In this document: one piece after another, positions 33,179-40,399 of the stretch
Layout: the number at the start of each line of letters is the position of its first letter
Numbering within the stretch: position 1 is the first letter of the stretch
Virus record (IMG/VR): IMGVR_UViG_3300046791_000289
Coordinates: 1-63,218 of that record
DNA: 63,218 bases
From: a virus
Strand: one strand, 5' to 3'
The notes under the pieces: generated by a model
Told to the model about the DNA's origin: nothing
What the model saw: only the letters and a program-made list of their open reading frames with translations
The model's database searches: none
Program-made: the position numbers and the translations under genes

Positions 33179-34234
33179 ATGAGCTACCTCGAGCATATCC
33201 ACAAGGGCTCGCCCGACCCGGGCGACGTGTACATCCGCCCCGAGATCACGGACATGTCCGTGGCCTACATGATCAAGAACGGGGCCGGGTTCTTGAACAC
33301 GATGTTCCCGGACTGCCCCGTCAAGCTCCAGCAGGGCAAGTATCGGTACTACGACCCGGCCGCGTTCTTCAGCGACGACATGGAGGAGCGCGCGGACGGC
33401 GCCGAGTCCGCGGGCGGCGGGTTCGACACCTCGACGCGCGACTACGCGACGCGCGTGTTCGCGTGGCACACCGACATCGGGCCGCAGATGCGCGCGAACG
33501 CGTCGAACGTCGACGTCGATCGCGCGGCCGCGGGCCTGTGCACCAACAAGGCGCTCCTCAACCGCGAGACCCGCTTCATCGCGATCGCGTGGAAGACGGG
33601 CGTGTGGTCGACGGAGCGCTACTTCAACGCGGGCGGCTCGCCGACGAACACCGGCGCCACCGGCTCACGCTGGCTCTCGTGGGCGGATGACGCCTCGGAC
33701 CCGATCCGCGATCTGCGGCGCACGCTCCAGGCCCAGCGGCTCGCGTCGTTCGGATACCGAGTGAACCAGATCGCGTTTTCGGAGGACGTCTGGGAGCGCA
33801 TCATGGTGCACCCGAAGATCGTCTCGCGGTTCACCGCCGGCCAGACGCCGGGCGGGCCCGCGATGGCCGATCCGGGCAAGGTCATGACCGGCATGGAGCA
33901 GTTGCTCTCGACGCCGGAGTTCCCGATCAAGATCCGCGTCGGGCTCGGGATCAAGAACACCGCCAAGAAGGGCCTCACCGGCGTGCCCGCGCTGATCGCC
34001 ACCACGGGCGTGCTCGGGCTCTACGTGCCGGCCGCGCCGTCGCCGCTGGAGCCGAGCGCGGGCTACACGTTCAACTGGACGAGCTACCTGGGCGCGGGCG
34101 CGCAGGGCCAGGTGATCACCCGCGAGGTCGTGCCGCTCACCAAGGGCGCCCAGCGCTACGAGATCGAGATCGCGAACGACGCCGTGATCGTCGCGCCGGA
34201 CGCCGGGTTCTGGTGCGAGGGCGTCCTCTCCTGA
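33179..34234 (+). CDS. Major capsid protein
   Basis: 351 residues from ATG 33179 with CGGAGA upstream. Features of the major capsid lineage in DUF935-portal phages: early YIRPEITDMSVAYM, a VKLQQGKYRYYDPAAFF strand, RRTLQAQRLASFGYRVNQIAFSE helix-turn and a C-terminal YEIEIANDAVIV strand region. Position after the decoration gene and before tail completion genes fits. It lacks a long N-terminal delta domain, consistent with a separate scaffold. Confidence 0.85.
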   Translation: MSYLEHIHKGSPDPGDVYIRPEITDMSVAYMIKNGAGFLNTMFPDCPVKLQQGKYRYYDPAAFFSDDMEERADGAESAGGGFDTSTRDYATRVFAWHTDIGPQMRANASNVDVDRAAAGLCTNKALLNRETRFIAIAWKTGVWSTERYFNAGGSPTNTGATGSRWLSWADDASDPIRDLRRTLQAQRLASFGYRVNQIAFSEDVWERIMVHPKIVSRFTAGQTPGGPAMADPGKVMTGMEQLLSTPEFPIKIRVGLGIKNTAKKGLTGVPALIATTGVLGLYVPAAPSPLEPSAGYTFNWTSYLGAGAQGQVITREVVPLTKGAQRYEIEIANDAVIVAPDAGFWCEGVLS

Positions 34235-34240
34235 TCGTGA

Positions 34241-34261
34241 CGCGGGCGGCTCTCGCCCGCG
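34241..34261 (+). terminator. Hairpin after the major capsid gene
   Basis: CGCGGGCG-gctct-CGCCCGCG, an 8-bp perfect GC stem with a 5-base loop, begins seven bases after the capsid stop. No clear T-run. Likely attenuates read-through or protects the abundant capsid mRNA. Confidence 0.5.
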
Positions 34262-34336
34262 CGTGACAGACACCGCCGGCGCCGGTCGCGCCGCGCTCCA
34301 CCTGGCAGCGAACCCGCCAGGCACCGGGAGGTCACG

Positions 34337-34648
34337 ATGGATCAGAACACCAGCACGGGCGTGGATCCGCTCTTTCAGCCCGACAAGGGCGCGTATGCGG
34401 TCGCGGATTTCCGGTACGCCGGCAAGGAGTACCTCATCGGGGAACCCTTCCCGGTGAAGGATCTCCCCCAGCTCGAGATCTGGACGATGTGGCGCGGCGG
34501 ACGGATCGAGTTCGGCGAGCCAAACCCGCTCGCGCTCGCGGACGCCAAGGCGCGCCGCGAGGAGATCGAGGCGGAGGCCAAGCTCCGGGCCAAGCTCGCC
34601 GAGCGCGCCGCCAAGGCCGGCAAGACACCCGCCACGGCGGCGAGCTGA
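34337..34648 (+). CDS. Small head/neck-region protein, 103 aa
   Basis: ATG 34337 with GGGAGG five bases upstream. N-terminal loop and strands (FRYAGKEYLIGEPFPVKD), then a highly charged Ala/Glu/Lys/Arg C-terminal helix. Located between capsid and tail completion genes; exact role unknown. Confidence 0.6.
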   Translation: MDQNTSTGVDPLFQPDKGAYAVADFRYAGKEYLIGEPFPVKDLPQLEIWTMWRGGRIEFGEPNPLALADAKARREEIEAEAKLRAKLAERAAKAGKTPATAAS

Positions 34649-34679
34649 TCGGGAGGCGCCGGTAACGGCGGCCCCCACG

Positions 34680-35177
34680 ATGGCGCTCCCCTCGAGCGGG
34701 CCGGTTGTCTCCCTCGACGACCAGCTCGCCGCGATCACCGCCGACCTCAAGCGCCACCTGGAGCGCGAGATGGTCGCGCTCGCGTTCGAGGTTCACGCCA
34801 ACCTCACGCACGACACGCCGATCGATACGGGGTGGGCCGCGGCCAACTGGATCCCCGGCTTCATCGACTCGAACCCTCAGGCCAGCCCCGGCGCCGCGGC
34901 GGCTGGCCTCGCCGCGATCGCGGCCTACACCCTCGAGCGCGGATCGATCGTCATCGCTAACCCGGTGCCCTACGTGCGGTGGCTGAACTACGGCACGAGC
35001 CACAAGGCCCCGGCCGGCTTCGTCGAGATCGCGGTCGAGCGCGCGATCGCGACGCGTGCGGGCGAGAAAACGCTCACGCCGCGGCGCGGGACGCTCGTCC
35101 AGGGCCCGACCTACTCGCCGGCCCGCCGCGATCGCCAGGAGATCCGCGAGTCGCTCCGGCCGCGAGGCCCGACGTGA
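34680..35177 (+). CDS. HK97 gp10-like tail completion protein
   Basis: 165 residues. ANLTHDTPIDTGWAAANW, ANPVPYVRWLNYGTSHKAPA and a following basic helix are the hallmark of gp10/minor tail completion proteins that sit between head and tail. Basic C-terminus. Confidence 0.75.
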   Translation: MALPSSGPVVSLDDQLAAITADLKRHLEREMVALAFEVHANLTHDTPIDTGWAAANWIPGFIDSNPQASPGAAAAGLAAIAAYTLERGSIVIANPVPYVRWLNYGTSHKAPAGFVEIAVERAIATRAGEKTLTPRRGTLVQGPTYSPARRDRQEIRESLRPRGPT

Positions 35178-36652
35178 ACTCGCTAGCCACGCCAGGGCCC
35201 TGGACCCTCAACAACCGCGATGAGCTGGTGCGGCGCCAGGTGCGCCCGCGCGTGACCCATCCCCTCTGGATCGGCCAGAGCAACGCGCTGGGCTACACCG
35301 GCGCGAGCGTGACGACCGACAACGGCCTCCGCGCGGCGGTGCCCTATGCGGCGTCGCAGATCGACACCGCGATCTCGTTCGCGTGGCCCTCCTCCGCCCA
35401 GCCGCGCCGCGACGTCCAGCCCTACGCCGCGAGCCCGCCGGATGCCGGCGCCGAGCTGGGCTACGCGCGCGCCGCGATTCAGCTTGGCGTGGCCGCGTCC
35501 GTGCTCCAGCAAAGCAAGATGGCCGTGGCCGGCGTCGAGATCGACACGATCCTCCTCGACGCCAACTACTCACGGATGGTCACGTACGCGCGCGCGCAGG
35601 AGGCCGCGACGGGCCATCTGATCTCGGACGTCCACCTCTGGCATGGCGAGGCGGACGCCGTCGACGACACGCGCGGCGGGAACTACTACGCGCGACTGAC
35701 CACGCTCGGCGGGAAGCTCCGCACGGACTTCCCCGGGTGCCGGATCTGGCTCATGCGGCTCAACGCGGCCGCGACGGGCGCCGCGATCACGGCCTCCGGG
35801 CGCGCGCTCGTGCGCGCGGCGCAAGCACAGTTCGCCGCCGATCATCCGTCCTACGTCTGGCTCATCGACCTGGACGATGTCTTGCTCGGCGGCGACGGCG
35901 TCCACTACCCCCAGGAGAGCTATTGGACGGTCGGCACCCGGCTCGCCTGGACGCAAGCGCGCGCGCTCGGCTACCTCCTGCCCGACGAGCGTGTGAGCGG
36001 GTGTCCCTCGATCCGCGCCGTCACGAACCCGTGCGTGTCGTCGGGCACGATCGGCGCGAGCGTGAAGCCGCACGCGACGCCGGCGCTGATCGACGAACTC
36101 CAGCTCTTGGCGGTCTGTGCGGGCGGCATCCTGGAGGTGCCCACGCTCTCCGACGCACAGGGATTCGTCGAGATCGCGGGATCGCCCGTGGTGTCCCTGA
36201 GTAGCGGCGTGCGCTGTTACACGGCGGTCTATTGGCGTTACTACAAGGGCCAGGGCAACCCGACGATCGCGGGCGGCTCGCAGCAACGACGGTGCGCCAA
36301 GATCGTGACCATCAACGGCGCCGCGCTCGACGGCGCCGCGATCGTGGCGGTGACCTCGAACGTCAATAACGCGTTCGTCGTCGGAATGTCGCTCCCGTCC
36401 GTGGTGACGTCGCTCGATCGGTGCCTCGTGATCGCGTTCCACGGTCACCACGCGAGCGGCCTCAACGCGCTCACGATGGATGGCGGCCAGGAGGCCAGCC
36501 TCGCGATCGACTCGTACGGACCCGCGAATCAGAAGCTATCGATCATCGCCGACGCGATGCCGGTGCACGGCACGCGCGCGGCGCGCACAGGATCGCACGC
36601 GATCATCACGTTGCAGGCTACGATCCAGGTCGTCATCAAGGCGGCCGCGTAG
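35174..36652 (+). CDS. SGNH-type esterase in the tail operon
   Basis: 492 residues from GTG 35174 (GTGA). SGNH blocks: LWIGQSN with nucleophile S36, HLWHGEAD (154-161), and DGVHYP with D241 and H244 as the other triad members. This is the sialate O-acetylesterase/carbohydrate-esterase arrangement. The C-terminal 190 residues form a separate beta-rich domain (VVSLSSGVRCYTAVYWRYY). A virion-associated enzyme deacetylating host polysaccharide is plausible; it is unusual for the gene to lie here. Confidence 0.75.
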   Translation: MNSLATPGPWTLNNRDELVRRQVRPRVTHPLWIGQSNALGYTGASVTTDNGLRAAVPYAASQIDTAISFAWPSSAQPRRDVQPYAASPPDAGAELGYARAAIQLGVAASVLQQSKMAVAGVEIDTILLDANYSRMVTYARAQEAATGHLISDVHLWHGEADAVDDTRGGNYYARLTTLGGKLRTDFPGCRIWLMRLNAAATGAAITASGRALVRAAQAQFAADHPSYVWLIDLDDVLLGGDGVHYPQESYWTVGTRLAWTQARALGYLLPDERVSGCPSIRAVTNPCVSSGTIGASVKPHATPALIDELQLLAVCAGGILEVPTLSDAQGFVEIAGSPVVSLSSGVRCYTAVYWRYYKGQGNPTIAGGSQQRRCAKIVTINGAALDGAAIVAVTSNVNNAFVVGMSLPSVVTSLDRCLVIAFHGHHASGLNALTMDGGQEASLAIDSYGPANQKLSIIADAMPVHGTRAARTGSHAIITLQATIQVVIKAAA

Positions 36653-36659
36653 GAGCCCT

Positions 36660-37262
36660 ATGCAACGGATCAAGCTCAACACCACGACCCGCGGGATCCC
36701 GCTCTTTGCGGCCTCCAGCGTCGATCTCCAGGTCGCGCTGGACGCGTCCGCCTTGACGTTCACCGTCGCGGTGATCAAGGCCGACGGGACCTCGCAGGCC
36801 GGCGCCGGATCGGGCGGGATCAGCAACGCCGGCATCACGCAACCGAGCCTCTCCCTCGCGCGCGGCGTCTGCTACTACACGCCGGGCGCCAGCGACGTGA
36901 ACGTGTATGGGCCCACCGTGTTCGTGTTCACGGCGAGCGGCATGGAGACGCGGCGCGAGGTCGTCGACGTCGTGGCGCACGATCCGTACGACCCGATCCG
37001 CGCCGGCCTCACCGCGCTCCGGCCCGACCCGATCCTCGTCGGCGCGGCCGTGACCGGCACGCTCACCGCCGCCGCGTTCACCACGAACCTGGCGATCGCG
37101 TCGAACGCGCTCAAGAACGAGGCCCACTGTCGGTTCGTGACCGGCGCGCTCGCGGGCGAGGTCCAGAAGATCACCGGCTACGCCGCGGGCGTCCTCTCGT
37201 TCACGGCCGGGTTCTCCGCCGCCCCCGCCAACCTCGACGCGTTCGTGGTCGTGAACGGATGA
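36660..37262 (+). CDS. Tail-associated protein with repeat module, 200 aa
   Basis: ATG 36660 with AGGAG. Two halves: an N-terminal beta domain (DLQVALDASALTFTVAVI) and a C-terminal 70-residue domain (VTGTLTAAAFTTNL to AFVVVNG) that is paralogous to the C-terminus of the gene at 44239-45150. The module probably mediates binding in the virion. No function can be named. Confidence 0.65.
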   Translation: MQRIKLNTTTRGIPLFAASSVDLQVALDASALTFTVAVIKADGTSQAGAGSGGISNAGITQPSLSLARGVCYYTPGASDVNVYGPTVFVFTASGMETRREVVDVVAHDPYDPIRAGLTALRPDPILVGAAVTGTLTAAAFTTNLAIASNALKNEAHCRFVTGALAGEVQKITGYAAGVLSFTAGFSAAPANLDAFVVVNG

Positions 37263-37759
37263 GCCTCCTCCTCCTCGCCAGCGATGACGCCGTCGTCATC
37301 CCGCCGATCCCGCCGTCGCCGGCGCCCACGCTGGCGTCCGTCGAATGGGACGAGGCGACGCGGCTCGCGTTCGCGCGCGTGCTCACGTTGTGGGTGGACG
37401 GCCTGGGCGCGCCGCTCACGCCGATCAACCTCGACGACGAGACCATGGCGGAGCCGGAGGGCGTGCCGTGGATCCGCGTGAGCACGCGCGAGACCGCGTC
37501 GCGCATCCGTGCCATGACCGACGCCGGCGCCCATCGCTTCGCGCGCGAGGCCAACGTGTGGATCCAGGTGTTCGCCCCGCCCGATGGCGCGGACGTCGCG
37601 AACAAGCTCGCCAAGCGCGCGCGCCTCATGTTCGAGGGCGTGCGCATCAACGCCGCGATGGTGTTCGACGCCGCGCGGATCATCACCCTCGGTTTCGACG
37701 GCGCGAAATGGTACGCCGTGACCGTCCAGGCCCCGTTTCGGTACTACGAGACCCACTGA
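37259..37759 (+). CDS. Tail terminator-like protein
   Basis: 166 residues, ATGA overlap. WIRVSTRETASRI, FAREANVWIQVFAP and VTVQAPFRYYETH match the order of strands in tail terminator/neck proteins of the gpU type. Placed just before the tube protein, as expected. Confidence 0.6.
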   Translation: MSLLLLASDDAVVIPPIPPSPAPTLASVEWDEATRLAFARVLTLWVDGLGAPLTPINLDDETMAEPEGVPWIRVSTRETASRIRAMTDAGAHRFAREANVWIQVFAPPDGADVANKLAKRARLMFEGVRINAAMVFDAARIITLGFDGAKWYAVTVQAPFRYYETH

Positions 37760-37772
37760 CAGGAGCCCAGCC

Positions 37773-39287
37773 ATGCCCGAGCAAAACGCCGCAGACGTCT
37801 CTTTTTGCTACTCGATCGAGAGCGCGATCGGCGTGTCCGGCACGCTGTGGAAGTCGATCGAGCCCAACCCCGGATCGTGGAAGGCGGGCGCCGAGATCAA
37901 GACGGTGGCCCGGATGCCGGTCACGCCCGATCGCCAGGAGCGCCCCGGCTCGGTGATCGATCTCGACGCCGGCGTCGAGTACGAGTCCGACATGATGTAC
38001 GACGCGTGCGAGGATCTCCTCGAGATGGCGTTGTGCGTGACCGCCAAGCGCGGCACCGTCGCCAACCCCACCGCGCGCTGGACCACCGGCACGAGCACGA
38101 TCACGTCGGTGACCGGCACCGGCTACGTGACCAGCGCGGGCGGCGACTGGCCCAACAACACGCTCGTGGTCGCGCGCGGCTTCGCGCTCGCCGCGAACAA
38201 CGGTTTGAAGCTCCTGGCGGGCTCGTCGACCACCGTGCTGGTGAAGGCCGCCGGCCTGGCCGCCGAGACCACGAGCGTGGTCCAGAACGCGCAGCTTGAG
38301 GTGTGCGGCGTCCAGGCGGCCGTGAACGATCTCAACGTCGTGGCGAGCGGCCAGAAGATCACGAGCACGGTGCTCAACTTCACGCTCTTGCCGATCTCCG
38401 TCGGCCAGGAGATCTACATCGGCGACCTCGCCTCGGGTGCCGCGTTCACGTTCACGAACTCGGTCAACCGCGGCTTCTGGCGGATCACCGCGATCGCCGC
38501 CGGCGCCCTGTCTCTCGACCGCGGGCCGGGCTCCGCGCTCGTCGACGAGACCGGCACCGGCCTCACGATCCGCCTGTTCTACGGCGCCTGGCTCCGCCCG
38601 GTCGCGCGCACGTCGACGTCGTTCCTCGATCGCTCGGTCTCGTTCGAGGCGGCCTATAACGACCTCCTCCTGTATCACTACTCCAAAGGGCAGAAGCTGG
38701 ACCAGCTCGTGCTCACGGCGCCCACGACGAACAAGGCCACGCTCAAGGCCTCGTTCAAGGGCCTGGACTCGCCGGCGCCGGTCGCGGCCGGCTCGCGGCT
38801 CGCGGGCGCGTCGACGCCGAACTCCGTCGTCGCGAACACGCTGATCGCGACGGTCTCCGACATGCCGCGGCTCCGCATGATCACGCAAGCGGAGGCCGCG
38901 CTCTCCACGGACGGATCGTGGTTCGAGACCGTGACCATGACGATCAGCGACAACGTGAACCCGAAAAAGTACCTGGGGTCGCTGGGCGCGAGCCGCAACG
39001 TGCTCGGCCGGTTCGGGATCAAGATCGCGTGCGTCGGTGTCTTCACCGACTCGCTCCTCCTCTCCGCGATCCGCAATAACACGTCGCTCGGGTTCGGTTT
39101 CTGCCTCCGCGGCCTGGGCGACGGCGCGATCTACTTCGACGTGCCCGACGCGCGCGCCGGTGGCGGCGCGCTCACGCAACCCGACAACGATCTCGTGACG
39201 CAGCAATTTGAGCTGACGCCGGTCAAGTCGCAGGCGCTCTATCCCTACGCGATGTCGATCAGCCTCTTCCCGTACATCCCGATCTGA
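37773..39287 (+). CDS. Major tail tube protein
   Basis: 504 residues from ATG 37773 with AGGAG. The length and beta-rich sequence with a large central Gly/Thr insertion fit siphovirus tube proteins of this head-tail type; it is followed by the tail assembly chaperones and tape measure. N- and C-terminal regions (FCYSIESAIGVSGTLWKSIE; LVTQQFELTPVK) look like the tube fold; the middle (about 95-270) may be an inserted surface domain. Confidence 0.75.
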   Translation: MPEQNAADVSFCYSIESAIGVSGTLWKSIEPNPGSWKAGAEIKTVARMPVTPDRQERPGSVIDLDAGVEYESDMMYDACEDLLEMALCVTAKRGTVANPTARWTTGTSTITSVTGTGYVTSAGGDWPNNTLVVARGFALAANNGLKLLAGSSTTVLVKAAGLAAETTSVVQNAQLEVCGVQAAVNDLNVVASGQKITSTVLNFTLLPISVGQEIYIGDLASGAAFTFTNSVNRGFWRITAIAAGALSLDRGPGSALVDETGTGLTIRLFYGAWLRPVARTSTSFLDRSVSFEAAYNDLLLYHYSKGQKLDQLVLTAPTTNKATLKASFKGLDSPAPVAAGSRLAGASTPNSVVANTLIATVSDMPRLRMITQAEAALSTDGSWFETVTMTISDNVNPKKYLGSLGASRNVLGRFGIKIACVGVFTDSLLLSAIRNNTSLGFGFCLRGLGDGAIYFDVPDARAGGGALTQPDNDLVTQQFELTPVKSQALYPYAMSISLFPYIPI

Positions 39288-39288
39288 T

Positions 39289-39347
39289 TCGGGGCCGCCG
39301 GTCCCCGAGGGAGTCCTCCCGGTCCCCCGGCGCGCGTCGTGCGCGCC
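39289..39347 (+). terminator. Tandem hairpins after the tube gene
   Basis: TCGGGG-N8-CCCCGA (39289-39308) and GGCGCGC-gtcgt-GCGCGCC (39329-39347) follow the tube stop. Neither has a T-run. They probably limit read-through or stabilise the tube message. The remaining gap to 39445 holds only the candidate promoter listed separately. Confidence 0.45.
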
Positions 39348-39392
39348 TCCGGCGTGTTCGCGGCTCGGATCGTGAGGTCCGGGCCGTTCGCA

Positions 39393-39422
39393 TTTTCGGC
39401 GGCGCCGCGCGCCTGCTACGGT
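39393..39422 (+). promoter_or_regulatory. Candidate promoter before tail chaperone
   Basis: An extended -10, TGCTACGGT (39414-39422), uses the same TACGGT box as the promoter at 53497. The -35 is poor (TTTTCG, 18 bp away). It is followed by an mRNA leader with AGGAGG before ATG 39446, unlike the leaderless class. Confidence 0.35.
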
Positions 39423-39445
39423 GCGCGCAGGAGGACTCAGACCCC

Positions 39446-39973
39446 ATGCCCGATTTCTCGCACCTCGCCAACCTAGCCACCGACGCCACGCTCACGGCGC
39501 GGCTCACGATCCCGGAGATTACCGTCCACGGCCAGGAGCTGGCGCCCGACGGCAACCCCAAGCCGGATGGGTGCACGCCCGTCCTCTTCGTCGTGAGCAC
39601 CGGCGAAAAGAACGTCGAGTATTCGCGCAAGATCGCCGCCGTCGCGCTCCAGCGCGCGAAGCAGCGCGCCGCGATGACCACGGAGGAATGGCTCCGCGCG
39701 AACCGCGAGGCGCGCGCGCGCTTCCGCAAGTTGGCCCCCGCGCTCGTCGTCAAGGGCTGGGCGAACGTCTACGAGACCACGCCCAACGGGCCGCGTGAGG
39801 TCCCGTTCTCGATCAGCGCCTGTGAGGAGTTGTTCGCGCCCGAGGACGCCAAGGGGCCCGATGGCAAGCCCAAGCCTGGCCTCCCGGATCAGATCGTGGA
39901 CCGCGTGATCGCGTTCTGCTCTGACGAGGCCAACTTCACGCACGCGAACGTCGAGGCCGTCGCAAAAAACTAG
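39446..39973 (+). CDS. Tail assembly chaperone G
   Basis: 175 residues from ATG 39446 with AGGAGG. Short acidic and helical protein with a beta N-terminus (TARLTIPEITVHGQEL), immediately before a -1 slippery site and upstream of the tape measure, the position of lambda G. It coats the tape measure during assembly. Most ribosomes stop at TAG 39971-39973. Confidence 0.8.
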   Translation: MPDFSHLANLATDATLTARLTIPEITVHGQELAPDGNPKPDGCTPVLFVVSTGEKNVEYSRKIAAVALQRAKQRAAMTTEEWLRANREARARFRKLAPALVVKGWANVYETTPNGPREVPFSISACEELFAPEDAKGPDGKPKPGLPDQIVDRVIAFCSDEANFTHANVEAVAKN

Positions 39974-40395
39974 CGGCGGTGGTCGAGTGGGAACTCGCGC
40001 TCACGCCGTATCGCGGCGTGCTCGACCTCCGCGACAAGGCCGTGGCCGACGCCATCGACCACGACCGATCAGCGCCTCCGCCCCAGCTTCCTGCGTTCCT
40101 GCGTACGCACCTCGAGAACCGCCCGGACCTCGACGAAGGCGATCTCTTTTTCGTCCGTGCGTATAGGGATCTGGCAACGTGCCGCCCTGAGGGGTTCAAC
40201 GGGCCAGGGCTTATCCCATGGACGGCGATCCAGCTCTGGATCGACCGGCACGGCGCCGCGGAAGACCCTATCCTTGCCGATGCGATCCACGTGATCATCC
40301 GCGCCATGGACACCGCCGAGCGGGCGTGGCACGTCGCGCACCCGCCCCCCCCGAAGGCACCGCAGAAGCCGCCCCCGCGCGGCCGTCGAGGTTGA
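39446..40395 (+). CDS. Tail assembly chaperone GT fusion via -1 frameshift
   Basis: A AAA AAC at 39964-39970 (codons GCA AAA AAC, then TAG) is a canonical slippery heptamer. A -1 shift re-reads from 39970 into the open frame ending at 40395, giving a 316-residue fusion. The downstream part (VVEWELALTPYRGVLDLRDK) has the alpha-helical T-like character. The ratio of G to GT controls tail assembly in relatives. Confidence 0.8.
39964..39970 (+). promoter_or_regulatory. Programmed -1 ribosomal frameshift site AAAAAAC
   Basis: Heptamer A AAA AAC in the correct phase right before the stop of the G-like gene, one of the commonest tail-chaperone slippery sequences. I see no obvious pseudoknot just downstream by eye, but none is strictly needed. 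Confidence 0.85.
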
Positions 40396-40399
40396 GCCC

